A DNA stretch of 64,000 nucleotides from Trifolium pratense (GCF_020283565.1 NC_060065.1:50332409-50396408), one strand, 5' to 3'; shown: positions 1 to 12,285, counted from the first letter of the stretch. The notes: generated by a model from the letters alone, not told the origin. Numbers and translations are program-made.

Positions 1-653
1 CACAAAATCTGCTTTCGAGTCTCAACTTCAAAGTTTCTCACATAACTCAATTTGGATCAATGATTCACCAAACTGATACCTAAATGACCGTAATCGAGTT
101 AGCTTTACAGAGAATCAAACCCAACTAAATTTGGAGTTACAGAGAGAGATTAATTACCGTTTTAGTGAAGGTCTGTCAAATTACTAATTCTGCAAAAATC
201 TACTTTTGACCTTCAAATTCAACATCGTCTACCGAACGCATTGTAACTCCAAATTCGACAAAATTGAAATGCCAACAAGGGTAATTTCGTTAGGTTGGTA
301 AGAGACATGTCGAAAATACAAGTAGTAGTTTAATACAATAATTAATTTGGATAGACCTTCACTAAAACAGTTATTAAACTCTCTCTGTAACTCCAAATTT
401 AGTGGAGTTTGATCTCGTTGAAAACTAACTCGATTCCGGTCATTTCGGTACCAGTTTGGTGAATTATTGATCTAAATTGAGTTCTGCACGAAGCTTTGAA
501 CTTGAGGCTCAGAAACAGATTTTATGCAGAATTTTGGTGGGGGGCAAAATCCAAAAAGTTATAAAATAGCGGGGTAAAATTCCAGATTTTAAAATAGGAG
601 GGATAAAATTCCGATTTTTTTCAAAATAAAGGGAGTAAAACTGTATTTAAGCC
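1..653. mobile_element. Foldback / MULE-like MITE, left end outside window
   Basis: Positions about 1-178 and 350-525 form long imperfect inverted arms around a loop of about 170 bp. The right side runs on to 653, where it ends in a GGCTTAAAT-type terminus (read on the minus strand). The same terminus, with its TIR, occurs on the complete element at 21661-22374. The left terminus must lie before base 1, so no TSD can be checked. No coding capacity is seen. Placing it with Mutator-like elements is an inference from the terminus. Confidence 0.6.
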
Positions 654-984
654 TAAAAATAAACAAATGACATGTCCTTTTACCGACTCGATGAACTGTT
701 TATGTATTGGACCTATTATTCATTTTTTTTTTGGGTATATATTGGACCTAGAGACATTCTTGCATAGGCACAAAACATTTAGACATAAATTTAGGCACAA
801 AAACATCAATCAAAAAAATTAAAACAAAAATTAAATAGTCACATCAATTAATATAATTTTATTCATATTTTCTTTAAATTTTTTTCACCTATGTGAATGT
901 GTCTAAGAATAATTTGTTTGGATTTGTGCCCATGTTATTATTTCTCATTGGATTCTAACAGGACCAACCTTCGATTTTTTTCTT

Positions 985-2031
985 CCTATTAATGTGAATG
1001 TGAGGCTAAAAAAGTACCCCACCAGAGATATTAATAGCAAAATTTATAAAATATATAGATGAGATAAGATGTTGACATTGACTAACATACTAAATTGGAA
1101 GTAATATATTTTTTCCACGTACAAGTTGCATCCAAGATTGTGTCTGTTGTTGAATTTAGTGGTGTTTATGAGATTGGGCAAATTATTTTCCTATTAATGC
1201 AAATGTGAGGCTAAAAAAGTACCCCACCAGAGATATTAATAGCAAAATTTATAAAATATATATGAGCTGGAGATGAGATGTTGACATTGACTAACATACT
1301 AAATTGGAAGTAATATATATTTTCCACGTACAAGTTGCATCCAAGATTGTGTATGTTGTTACGGATTACAATGGCTAGGGTATGGATAGGATACTATAGT
1401 ACCCATTCTTATATCTGCAGTTTGAAAAAATACTCGTATTCATTCTCATATCCGCGTGGGTAACAATTTTTGTCTCCGTCCACATACTCTATGAGTACCT
1501 AAGTATCCATACCCGTACCCGTTACCCGCATTTTTGCTAAAAATAAATCGATCGATTATAAAATATCATATCATTTTAATATAATTAATTTTTTAAAAAA
1601 ATTTTAATTTCGACTCATGAAAATTATAAACAAAAACTTTACCAATCTCATGTTAGAGTTCATTTCTTTGTTAACATATTCACATTGTGTTTGTATTAAC
1701 TTATAAATAAACATTTTTATTGAAAATGTGTAATAGTTTAATAGTTGTTGTATTTTTTTAAATTGATATACATATCTTATTATATAAAAATATATATAAT
1801 ATATACATTATATGGGTATGGGGCAGGGTGGGTACTAAGGTACCCGTACCCGCAGTCATACCCGTTCATTTTTGCGGGTAATTACCCATACCAGTGCCCG
1901 TACCTAAAATACGGGTTTTTACCCTACCCGTTATGGGTAATTTTTGCGGATGCCCAATGGGTATGAGTTAAATTGTCATCCCTATCTGTTGTTGAATTTA
2001 GTGGTGTTTATGAGATTGGGCAAATTATTTT
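985..2031. repeat. 205-bp tandem duplication, second copy split by a MITE
   Basis: The unit at 985-1189 is repeated directly from 1190. The second copy is nearly identical up to 1359 and resumes at 1985-2031 after the inserted element. The shared text includes the stretch beginning CCTATTAATG and the block ending GGGCAAATTATTTT. No gene is seen in 1-3035; the rest of this stretch is low-complexity AT-rich DNA. Confidence 0.8.
1360..1984. mobile_element. hAT-type MITE
   Basis: A 625-bp element with imperfect ends TACGGATTACAAT (left) and TAGGGATGACAAT (right end read on the minus strand). It is flanked by an 8-bp TSD, TATGTTGT at 1352-1359 and TCTGTTGT at 1985-1992, with one mismatch. The first tandem copy carries the uninterrupted site near 1140, which confirms the insertion. 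The interior has many GGGTATGGGTA-like blocks in both orientations and no coding sequence. It resembles the element at 9009-9565. Confidence 0.8.
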
Positions 2032-2094
2032 GAATCATATCATCCAACTTGGCTTACGTAGTTTCTCGATCATCATTTGGCTTATGTAGTGTGA

Positions 2095-2230
2095 TTTTTT
2101 TTTTATATCTTGTATAGTGGTTAGAAATTTCACCTTTAATGAATAAGTGAGGTGTCGGGGTTCGAACCTCATCCCCTATATATAAAACGCGATATTCCTT
2201 ACCAACTGATTTAAGCTCGTGGGGACTACG
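2095..2230. repeat. Dispersed SINE-like repeat fragment
   Basis: A phrase of the form 'ggggttcgaacctcatcccc' followed by 'accaactgatttaagctcg' looks like a widely dispersed legume repeat with a tRNA-like B-box. A related fragment lies at about 6485-6600 inside the first CslB intron. Recognition is from general pattern memory, so confidence is low. Confidence 0.3.
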
Positions 2231-2396
2231 TAGTGTGATTCTAATGTACTGTTTGATCTATCTTTTTTTCATCTACTTTTTTCTTATAAGTAAGAAGTTA
2301 GGCCAAACAATAACTTTTAAAAGATCTATTAAGAGAAAAATTAGCTTCTATATTTTTTAAAAAATTATAATATATTATCAAACATATCTTTTAACC

Positions 2397-2412
2397 CTAT
2401 AATAATAATAAC

Positions 2413-2462
<50 letters not shown>
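2397..2462. repeat. (AAT)n microsatellite
   Basis: An almost uninterrupted AAT/ATA trinucleotide run of about 20 units in intergenic DNA downstream of the CslB gene. Confidence 0.9.
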
Positions 2463-2465
<3 letters not shown>

Positions 2466-3035
2466 TTAACCTTTTTTTAATAAAACAGCAAGATTATTTT
2501 TTTTGGTTGCATAGAACAGCAACATTTACCAAACAACTTTAATTTTAGTTTTAAAGCTATTAAAACAGTGAGCCAAACCATACCTAAATGTTGTTTCTTT
2601 TTCTTTTATGCACACCTTCTACTTAATTTAGTTTTTTTAATGTACTCTTTGAGTTCTTAAAGAAAGATAGTCCCGTGTCAAAAAAAGAAAAGAAAAGATA
2701 GTCCATATCATGTTCATAAGCATAGTGTAAACGTAATGTGAAATATTATAGGGTACAACTATATGAATTTATTTTATAAAAGTAGTTTTGTATTTATCAC
2801 ATCAACGTTCATAATTTAAACACAATTATTTGAAAGCTCGCAGTATTGTTCACACATAACTATTTCTTATCATACATTTTTTTTTTTACAAAATTTATCA
2901 CCATAACTTTTAGACATGATCAATATCTCTTACAAAAATAAAAATCTGATCCACCAACCAAATCTCACCCTTACATCTCAAGTGAGAATTTTCTCCTATA
3001 AAAATATATCTCATATAAATTCCACTATAGCCCCA

Positions 3036-6000
3036 TCAAACAATTCTACAAAAGCGCACAAAAATAAAAGCAAGCAGTGCTGACTTGAAAATGGTAGACA
3101 GTGGAATCCCATATTTACCCCTAGCAAACAACCCTTTCAGAAATGGCCAGTAACATACTACTAAATACACACTACACATCAACTCACCTATTCCACACTC
3201 ATTCTCACTATGAGCTTCTAATTGCACCCCCAAAATCTTAACAACAAGTGCTGTCAATTGCACAAGCAAAATGGTTGTGCCAATCACAAAATTTGGGGAC
3301 TCATCAAATGTGAACCTACCAGCATTTGCATCATCTGCAGCAGCAGCACCAGAAGTTGGATTTTCCTTTTGTGTTACTTCAAAGACTGTATCAGATATCC
3401 CTAAGAGCTTAACCATGGCACTTAAAAATCCAATAAACCATACACTTGTTGATCTTATTGTAATCATTCTCTGATTGTTCCACCAATATCTTAATGACAA
3501 CCCTTTTGATAGATACTCTTGTAGAGTATGTATAGTATAGATCACATAAAGAGTCAAAGGAATCCATAGCCCAGGTCCCTGGAATTAGACAAAATGCATC
3601 CAATATCAAGATATGTCACTTTGTTATATTATTTTCTAAAGCATCTTCAGAGATATATGATGTGTTGTAATTAAATGTATGCATAATTTGTTTATACTCA
3701 TTGCATAGTCATTAAAGCAAGAACCTGTTTGGATAAATAACTTAATTAATTGGTTATAGCATAATGCTTACCACATAAGTACTTATGCATAAATTATTTA
3801 TATAAAAAAGTTAAAATAAAGTCAAACTTTTTTCATATAAGCTATAAGATGTTTTCATAATCTCTAACAAGCAATCTCTTATGCCAGTAAATAAGCTTAA
3901 ATAAACTATTCCAAAAAACCCTCAATATTTAATTTAACTGGGTACTAGAAATTGAATGTGAAGATCTAACCTTAGGAAAGATACTGGTGTTGGAGATTAT
4001 GCAATATGCAACCAAGGCTGCATAAGAAACTTCAAAGACAGAACGCAATCCCCAATTGGTAAGCCAACAATAAGACAAGCCTGCCCTGAATTGAATTTTA
4101 CCAAAGAGTATGCCCATAACAGGAGAATGCTTGCTAAAGAAGACAACAGTGAGGCCTGAAGACCATCTCTTTTGTTGGATCATTGTAGTGAGAAATCCTC
4201 CGGGAGCGCAGCCCGTAAAAGCGGTTTGATCCGGTGTACAACACTCTGATCTCCAACCTTTTTTTTGCATATTCAAACCAGTTGGTACATCCTCTGATAT
4301 TGATCCATATAACCAGCACATCTAAAGTTTCCAAAATCCACAAAAACTAATTAACAAAGAGTTTGTTGGAGATGCACCGTCAATATAAAATAATTTTAGA
4401 TCAACATCGAATGAGAGTTCATGAGATAGCTCACTTTGTAACCATAATTTAAAAATAACTACAAAGTGTTGGATTCGCATTAGTCGTGATCGTAAAACTA
4501 GCTTACACTATCAGGGCATGTCCCCTTTTCTCATTAACAAAATTGATTTGCTTATCTAGCTTACCTTTTTACCCCAATCAGTGCCATATTCATATCCACA
4601 ATCAGATATTCGGATCGCTTCCTCAATAAAATTGGAAAGACTAATACCATTAGTAGAATAATCACTCTCTTCCATTGCATGTGTGGCTGATTTGACAAAC
4701 TCATTTGAACTTCCAAATTGCTGTATTAATATCTTTTCTGCTAGTTTTCCTATTGAAGATACAAAATAATAAGCGAGTTTTTGATTATCATATAGGAATC
4801 AACTATTAATTGTGATACTACCTTTATATATAATCACTCCAACATATTGTAATTAACTGCTTATTTAGGAGGCTAAATGAAATAATTAAATGAAGATAGC
4901 ACAATGAATAAGTAACCTTTTCTTCCATATTGAAGTTCATCAGGATAAAGACCATAAATAGCCTTTCTTCTATGGAAGGTATTTGTTCCTCCATAGAAAG
5001 GTCCTTGAAGTCCTCCCATGCCCCTTATTATATACTGCATTAAAACAAAACAAAACTTGTTTTATAACACAAAAATCTATAAGAGTGAAGTGATAGATGC
5101 ATTTGAAGTTGAGAAGAAACCTCAAATCCAGCCACCCATTGATTTCCAAAAGGGTCATCTTTTATTCCATCGTAAAATTGTTGGAAACATTGAACAAAAG
5201 CAACATCTTTTCCATTCTTAGAATCCATCAAAATGCACAAAGCATGTTGAACAATCTTGGGATTGTTCACAACCATATCACAGTCAACATTCAACATAAA
5301 GGGAGCATTTGTCATCAACCCAGAAACTCTTGTCTGCAAATTTCAATTAAGAAAAATGAGAACAGATCCCCGAAAATGAGAACTAGTATTTTGCAGTACT
5401 AAATATTAATCAGTGAAATTACCAACACATTCATAGCTCCGGCTTTGTAATTGTGTTCATACTTTGGCCTCTTCTCTCTTGATACGTATATTAAGTGAGG
5501 CAATGTATCAGATAGACCGTCCTTGTTCTCCAATATAACCTGCAACATGTAATGTAAGTCTTTTACGATTTGTTTAGAATTCAAGCATAAGTACTTAGTC
5601 CTACGTCGCCTAGGAATGAGGTAATTATGGCTCTATTTATTACCTTAACTATACTGGGATGATTTCTTTTTTCAGTATTCAAGAAAACTGCAAATTCTCC
5701 CTCAAATTGGAATGAAATTGGATTTCTGGTCACATCTTCAATTTTTTGGCTAAGATTGTCATACATATCCTGCAAAAAACTCAAAGAGACAATTCATCAA
5801 ACAGTTCATGTTCAAAGCTAGATACATAGATACTTATCTCATAAGATCATTAACATGTATCAATTATGAAACACGGACACTAAACATGACACTTAACAAT
5901 GACACATAAGAATCAGTATTAATTTGAGAAAATGAAATTGATTAAATTTAATCACATGTGTCAGTGTCGTGTAGTATCAGAGATTTGACACATGTTCAAT

Positions 6001-7284
6001 TTGAAGTGTCGATGCTAAATAGTGTACTAATCATTTCAGAGTAATATTATTTTACTTACCTTCATTTGTAACCATTCTTGTTTGAATTCTGGTGAATCTT
6101 CACTTTTGGTAACTTCAGTAAAATATCTAAAAGGTGCTCTAACTTGAATATTATACTTTTTACAGAAAGGTACCCAAAACTTAGCAAATTTGGAAGCTTC
6201 CAAAAGACCATAAAAGGTAAAAACAGAACAACCATCATCAGAAACATAACAAGCTAGCTTATTAACTGGATAATCAAGTGCCAACAATGACAACACTGTA
6301 TTCACTGTGATTATTGGTGGTTCAAGAACAGGATCTGCTGTTGTCACAAACAAATCCACCCGCGGAAGCTCCGGTACTCTATTAGGATATTAAAAATTAA
6401 TTAGCATAAGAATTAGCACAAGACTTCTGAGAGTGAGACTAATTTAATTAACAAGAGAAGCGGTTAATGCAATTCAAAGAGGAAGTTGGTTAGTCCCCGT
6501 GACCTTAGCTCAGTTAATAGGGACATGACATTATATATCCAGAGCTGGAGTTTGAACTCCGAACGCTCTACTTATAGTGGAATTTCTGGCCATCAGGATA
6601 CATAACTAAAAAAAAGGCATTTAGTTACATTTTAATAGATGATTAATATATATACAACTCAATAATCACCAACATAACTTAATTAACTACAAATTTGAAT
6701 GTGATTGACCACAATTTTCACATGCAAAATTATAGTTAACTTAACTATATCAAAATTTCTGATTAATAAGTTATGCTAGTTAATGGTTGATGCGTTTCAA
6801 TTTGATATCTAATATATCTATTAACCATCTATTAAACATAATTAATCACTTATTTGAACAGCAGCAATAAACACTTAAAAAACTATCTAACTAACCATGT
6901 AGTTGTTTAATTAACAGTTACTAACAGAACTGAATAGCAATACTAAATCAGTGTAAGACTTGACATCAAGATTCTTGATTAAGTTGCATCAGTAATTTAA
7001 TCAAATATCGAATATCGCGACACATACCGATGAAGGAGACGGTTTGGGTATGTCTTGGTAACAGCAGGACTCCATTTGGCGTTGAGAAGAATAATCCAAG
7101 TGTAAGTAAACCAAGATTCACATGAGAAAGCAAGAAACCATGGAAGTGTGAAGAAGGAGAAGAAAAGACGGTAACTAAGAAGAGAGAATAAGAGAAGTAA
7201 AATCAAGATATCTATAGCTCTTTGAAAATTACGTTTGAGCCAAGTTTTTTCGTAAAGAGGGAGATTTTCTTGGTTGAGCGCCAT
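3036..7284 (-). CDS. CSLB: Cellulose synthase-like protein B, complete, nine exons
   Basis: Family-2 glycosyltransferase of the CslB (CslB/CslH) group, thought to build a cell-wall beta-glycan in the Golgi; the product is not established. Exons in transcription order: 7284-7028, 6378-6060, 5769-5644, 5539-5423, 5333-5121, 5034-4917, 4749-4565, 4321-3971, 3578-3036. All junctions are GT-AG and in phase, giving 2,229 nt and 742 aa, the usual family length. Two membrane segments lie near the N-terminus and about six in the last two exons. Catalytic signatures are DDG in exon 2, DCD in exon 5, SED (in [11 protein letters not shown]) and QQKRW in exon 8. The third aspartate motif reads SED where TED is usual, a conservative change. 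Intron sequence includes common legume repeats. The start is the first ATG, before a typical 'LPLYEKTW' N-terminus. CslH-like or CslM-like naming is the main alternative. Confidence 0.9.
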
Positions 7285-7431
7285 TCTGTAACTGATAGAA
7301 ATTCTTGAGTGAACAGAGAAAGAAGTGCTACTGCTGTGTGCTGACTCTGACTGACATTTCCGTTACTGATAGGAAAAAAAGTAATACTTTATTCTATTGT
7401 CAAAAACTATATATTTTAACCGGTAAATGCT

Positions 7432-7600
7432 AGTGGTCCACCGTGGACAGGTGATCTACCGAATATGAATTTTACGAAATTTACTGTTGGATTAAAAGTT
7501 TATATCATATAGATCATCCATAAATTTTTTAAAATTTTTTGAAAATCATTTGATATATTATTGAGACCCATTGTCAGTTCTCAAAACTTTCAGTTTAGTT
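7432..7600. repeat. Partial MITE arm
   Basis: The stretch around 'GTTGGATTAAAAGTTTATATCATATAGATCAT' region (7480-7515), with 'AATCATTTGATAT' near 7550, matches one arm of the 400-bp inverted-repeat element at 35806-36205 with divergence. Only one arm is present. It lies just upstream of the CslB gene. Confidence 0.45.
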
Positions 7601-7619
7601 CCTTTTTGATTTTCTATCA

Positions 7620-8575
7620 AGGTATCTCATTCTTTAAACTTTTAAAAAGTGTCACTTTTATTATTAATAATGTGCACCCATACCCTCCTAGACTAATCAT
7701 CAATAATACTCAGAAAATATGAACCTCCAGAATGCGTAGAAACAGACGCTGGACCCCAAAGATTCGAGTGAACATACTCGAATGACCTACTAGATTTATG
7801 CACCCTCACCCCAAACTTCACTTGTGTTGTTTGCCTAGAGTACAATTATCACAAAAATCTAGTTTGCTCAATTTTTATTTTCCTAGAAAACCTTGTTTAG
7901 CTAGTTCAACAAAACCTCTTTCACTAACATGACCCAACCTCAAATGTCATAGTTTAGTTATGTCCACATTTTCAACACTAGTTACTAATACATTAGAAAT
8001 AACAGTGGAACCCTCTAAAATGTAAAGACCATTTCATTTTTAGACCCTTTAGCAATTACTAATGCACCATGAGAAATTCTTAAAACCATGGGTTCAATTC
8101 TAATGCTATACCTTAGACCATCAAACATGCTTATGGAAATTAAATTTCTCTTAAGTTCGGCAGGAATATACCTCACATTCTTCAAAAGGAAATCACGATC
8201 ATCAAACATCTTGAGTCGGATAGTACCCATACCTTGAATCTTACACACCTTATTGTTACCGAGACGGACAACTCCACCTTATTTAAGTTCCAAGTTTCAA
8301 AGTACTCCTTTCTTGGACATATGCGATAAGACCACCCCGAGTCCATGACCCATCTCTTCTCTGGTTCCCAACTTGTAATTATCAGTGCACCCGCACTCTC
8401 ATAACCTTCATCACTAGTAGCAATTTGAGCCGACGAACTATCACTGGCCTTTCTCTGAGGGCAATCCTTCTTGAAGTGGCCCGATTCATGACAATGATAA
8501 CATTTGAACTTGCCACCACTATCACCCTTTGGCCTAGACTTAGACCTATGTTTCTTCCCATTCTCTACGCATCAA
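7620..8575 (-). pseudogene. Ty1/copia gag-pol fragment, degenerate
   Basis: Read on the minus strand from 8575 this encodes, in order, a CCHC zinc knuckle (C-x2-C-x4-H-x4-C near 8515-8480), a protease start with DSG, the stretch 'GMGTIRLKMFDDRDFLLKNV' typical of copia polyproteins, a GAG-pre-integrase part with 'HLRLGHVSERG' and C-x2-C, then the integrase start with 'YFLSIIDD'. In-frame stops interrupt it at several points, including one right after IIDD and another in the linker after the protease. No LTRs were found beside it. It is a decayed retrotransposon piece between the CslB gene and the NCR block. Confidence 0.85.
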
Positions 8576-9790
8576 ACTAATTTTTGCTCATTAAACACTT
8601 TTTAACACTAAAATTAATGAGAAGGTTCCCATTGAATACAACAAATGTGAGGTGTGCTAATACCTCCCCGTTGCATAATTGACTCCCAAACCCGGGAATG
8701 GTTGCGACAACCATCTTTCCATTATTTCAAGGTTTTATTGATATATTCCTTTTCCTTAGGGAATAAATAAAGTTCGGTGGCGACTCTGTAGTCATTTCGA
8801 GCGATAACACGCTCCGACGTTTTTTGTTGCGCGACAACGGGTAGCGTAATAAATCCAGTTGGTTGTGGGTTGTGGTTATGTTGAATGCAGCTAATGGCTC
8901 GTTGTTGTATGGTGGTAATTGGTTTGTTTGGAGTTGAAGTTTGGTGAATAGATTTTGGTACATATGTCACAAGAGCTTCTTGAGCCGATCATGTTGGTAG
9001 TATAGATCTAGGGATGGCAATGGGTGTCCATGGGTGCGGGTTTGATACTACCCAAACCTACACTCATATATTCGGATGCCACCCAAACCCAAATGTTGTT
9101 CAGGTGGGAAAATGAAACCCACACCCACACCCACACCCACACTTGGTGGGTTCGGGTATTTTCACCCAAACCCGAAACCCGTAACAAGAACACGCATAAT
9201 TGATTATCTTCTCAAACCCGACCCGAACTATATTTGATAAAATGAAAAATGTAGCATAATTTGGTAATATATTTCAAAATATTTTTTTTTTACTAAACAA
9301 TTCATAAAATGTTATCATCACTACAACATGCACCAATAGAACATTCAAAAACTTAAAAGGAAGCAAAATACATAGGGGTAAATAGGTAATTTAATATATA
9401 AACGGGTGGGTGAATGAGTTTCGGGTGTGAGTTTGATACTATTCAAACCCACATCCATATATTCGGGTGCCACCCGAACCCAAACTCAGTCAACTCGGGT
9501 TTCGTCCGTTGACTTGGATTTGGGTTCAGTGGGTCTATCGAGTTTGGGTTTTCCTGCCATCCCTATATAGATCTGAGGTTGTGAAGGGAAAATGGTTGGG
9601 TTTGAGGAAATGGGTTCGAATTTGATTTTCTTAATTAAGCACGTTCCTGGATGTTAGGAGCGAGAGTCCTTTATCCGTGTTGTGTTTGATCCCTTCCGTG
9701 TTCGTTTGAGCTACGTGTGATTCTTATCCCATTACGTTGGGCCTGGATGTGTATTGAACTTTAGCCGGTCAAAAAAACAAGGTAACGGCT
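8567..9790 (+). mobile_element. Ty3/gypsy (Ogre-like) LTR/PBS remnant, start of unit A
   Basis: Contains the phrase GGTGGCGACTCTGTAGTC near 8777, which resembles the tRNA-Arg primer-binding region of Ogre-type gypsy elements, followed by non-coding leader-like DNA. A homologous stretch at about 17830-19140 shares order and sequence. The two mark the left parts of the duplicated units A and B. Unit A is interrupted here by the hAT MITE at 9009-9565. No intact coding sequence is present. The gypsy assignment rests on the PBS-like phrase only. Confidence 0.45.
9009..9565. mobile_element. hAT-type MITE with perfect 8-bp TSD
   Basis: A 557-bp element starting TAGGGATGGCAATGGG and ending CTGCCATCCCTA, with perfect 8-bp TSD TATAGATC at 9001-9008 and 9566-9573. 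Unit B has the uninterrupted site at 18743-18750 (TATAGATA), so the insertion followed the A/B duplication. The interior is rich in ACCCAAACCC and ACCCACACCC blocks and has no coding sequence. It is of the same general type as 1360-1984. Confidence 0.9.
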
Positions 9791-10080
9791 TTTAACAAAC
9801 AAATATGTTGACATGAAGTATATGCAACTCTAGAACCATACTAATTGGAAGGAAATCCTAGCATAGCATAATACTTTTTTCAAATATAGTAGCATGTAAT
9901 TTTCACCCCTTGACTTATGGTGGATACTAAACGAAAGTTCATATTTTTGTCATCATTCAATCTTATTAATTTTATTTTTAGATTTTCTCTTGTTTATTTA
10001 TGAAGGGCTAAAAAAGAAATAAAAATATATAATGAAAGGTCAAGTGATTAATTAAATGAGCTAACGAGACAAACATATTT

Positions 10081-10792
10081 GGCAAATGCTATCATGTGCC
10101 TCAAGGGCACATTTTAAGGTGCATTTAATTAACTAATATCTCACTTAATTTATTTCAAAAATAGAAATAATCAACTTTATTAATTAAAATATATGGTTCA
10201 CTATATTTATTACCTATTTAAAAGAATTGAAAATGCAAAATATGATATGCTGCCAAATTTGATTTATTATCACGCGCTTAGTAATACGACCATAATTATA
10301 TGTATCAAATTTTTTCTTGGTTTGTTAACAATCAGGCTTATAGTACTCCAGGTAATACTTGATTTATGCTAACTTGTGTTTTTTGTTTTTTTTTTCGGTG
10401 AACAAAATCGAGTATTATAGTATTATGTTGTAATGGTAACGATTGTTAGTACTATTGTAGCTTTTGAATTGCTAATAATATGTTTTAGAATTTTATAATA
10501 CTTACTATAATTTGTTTTTCACTTAAAAAGAAAAGTTTTGTAACAAATAAAATTTGACCAAGCGCGTGATCATACATCAAGTATTTGGCAAGTATTATTT
10601 TTTTTGTTTTTTGTAATTAGGCAAGTATTATATTTTGTCTATGCAATTTTCTTAAAAGGGTAATAAATATAGTGAACCATATCTTTTAATTAATAAAATT
10701 AATTATTGCTATTTTTGAAGTAAATTAAATGGGATATTAGTTAATTAAATGCACCTTAAAATGTGCCCTTAGAGCACATGTTAGCAGAACCC
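10081..10792. mobile_element. MULE-type MITE with perfect 9-bp TSD
   Basis: A 712-bp element with inverted arms of more than 100 bp that share AAGGGCACATTTTAAGGTGC, with perfect 9-bp TSD AACATATTT at 10072-10080 and 10793-10801. Units B (19430-19438) and C (26522-26530) carry the empty site. A 9-bp TSD is typical of Mutator-like elements. It sits 0.4-1.1 kb upstream of NCR copy 1 and is absent upstream of copies 2 and 3. Confidence 0.88.
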
Positions 10793-10898
10793 AACATATT
10801 TTACATACATCAAATAAACATTAAATAAGAATTATGATTTTAGGAATTATGAAAGGTCAAGTGATTTATTTTTATTTTTTATTTTTTTGTAAAAAAAA

Positions 10899-11078
10899 GG
10901 CTTAACTACACATTTGGTCCCTTACGTTTATTTTAGGTTTCAATTTGATCCTTTACGTTTATTTCAGGTTTCAATTTGGTCCTAAAATAAACGTAAGAGA
11001 CCAAATTGATACTTTTCAAACGTAAGGGACCAAATTAAAACCTAAAATAAACATAAGGAACCAAATATGTAGTTAATA
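10899..11078. mobile_element. Small inverted-repeat MITE upstream of NCR copy 1
   Basis: Ends read GGCTTAACTACACATTTGG and, inverted, CCAAATATGTAGTTAA. The inside is internally repetitive (ACGTTTATTTTAGGTTTCAA blocks). The same element sits at the same place upstream of copy 2 (19534-19682) and copy 3 (26629-26808), so it predates the duplications. It ends about 30 bp before the TATA box. A partial second copy lies in the NCR1 intron at about 11397-11510. Confidence 0.75.
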
Positions 11079-11109
11079 AAAAAAAAAAAAAAAAGACTTT
11101 TTTCCACAC

Positions 11110-11116
11110 TATAAAA
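11110..11116 (+). promoter_or_regulatory. TATA box of NCR copy 1
   Basis: TATAAAA lies 49 bp before the ATG. The motif and spacing are the same in all three NCR copies. Confidence 0.6.
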
Positions 11117-11158
11117 TGATCAACAAATTCCTATTTCTAGATTCATAAAAGAGAAAAT

Positions 11159-11855
11159 ATGGCTAAAGGTTATATATTTATTTATGCTATGGTTATCATT
11201 TTTTCCATATTTATTTCTATAACAAATTGCAGTAAGTAATTTTTATCAAGACTTCTAAATTTGGTGAACGATCGTACTTGAGAGTTTTGTTTGATTCTGG
11301 TATCTCTCTCAAATATTAAAAACCGTATCATATTTCATATTAATTTATAGGGTTAAATAATTGTTTGGTTCTGACAAATATCTCAAAATTTATTTTTGGC
11401 TTAACTATATATTTGATCCCTTATGTTTATTTTAGTTTTTAATTTGGCCCATTACGTTTAAAAAATATCAATTTGATCATTTACGTTTATTTTAGGTTTC
11501 AAGTGATTTTTTCAGTTAGTTTTGCCTTTTCAAAAAAAATATAAATTTCAATTTTAAATAAATTTTGTATATCGATATTCAACTTAAATAAATTTTGTAT
11601 ATCGATATCCAACAAAAACCAAATACCTAAAAATTTACCTTTAAATTTTCTTTTTATATCTTATTCAAAATTGTTTCACCCCATTTTGATAACGTTCCTT
11701 AATTCTAATTTGATGTTACAGGCCTACACTTATGCGAAAAAACTGAGGATTGTCACGATTTGGTCTGTTTCCCACCTAAAGTTCTTAATTGCAGCTTCAA
11801 TATTGTGGAAGGTTTAAAGTCGATATTGGGATATGGGGTTTGTGAATGTACATAA
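11159..11855 (+). CDS. NCR-like secreted cysteine-rich peptide, copy 1
   Basis: Two exons, 11159-11231 and 11722-11855, joined by a GT-AG phase-1 intron, giving 68 aa. Exon 1 encodes a hydrophobic signal peptide (residues 1-24, MAKGYIFIYAMVIIF...). Exon 2 encodes the mature peptide with six cysteines at 29, 35, 40, 48, 65 and 67, spacing C-x5-C-x4-C-x7-C-x16-C-x-C. A signal peptide in exon 1 and a short cysteine-rich second exon is the standard layout of NCR genes. Known NCR peptides are sent through the plant secretory pathway to nodule bacteroids, where some drive terminal differentiation. The predicted mature charge is acidic (about -3, His not counted). The long C4-C5 gap is not the commonest NCR pattern. 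Nodule expression is inferred from family membership only. Confidence 0.8.
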
Positions 11856-12285
11856 ATACCTTAATTAGTGGCTTATGAATGTGTGTAGAAACCATAAAAT
11901 AATTTCTTTCAAAATAATCTTTAAAGAGCATTCTAGAGTCATTCTTTAGTAATATCCTTAAAATTAAATAAGTGGTTTGTACCCAAAAAGAATAAAAATA
12001 AGTGGTTTCTTAACTAGTGCCACATATATAGATACTAGTTAGCATTTTTCATTAATTATGCTATTTTTAACCATATAATAATGTTGGTTCTTTTATGATT
12101 TATTTCACACATATTTTAATTTTCCTGATCTTTAAAGTTCTTTGATGTATGAATTTTTTATTTTTTTTTGCCAAGAATGTATGCAAAAGTTTATTATTAG
12201 AAATATATAATGTCCTGTTAAGTTTGTCGTGGAGTCATAAATTTGAATTAGGGAGTGCAAACTACTCTTATTGTTACGGAAGGCA

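Noticed and set aside
1745..1966. 73-aa frame rich in Tyr/Gly/Pro
   Set aside because: It lies wholly inside the hAT MITE at 1360-1984 and follows its GGGTA repeats.
5830..6030. Imperfect inverted text (GACACATGT / ACATGTGTC) in the second CslB intron
   Set aside because: A common dispersed legume repeat type; no TIR or TSD could be set.
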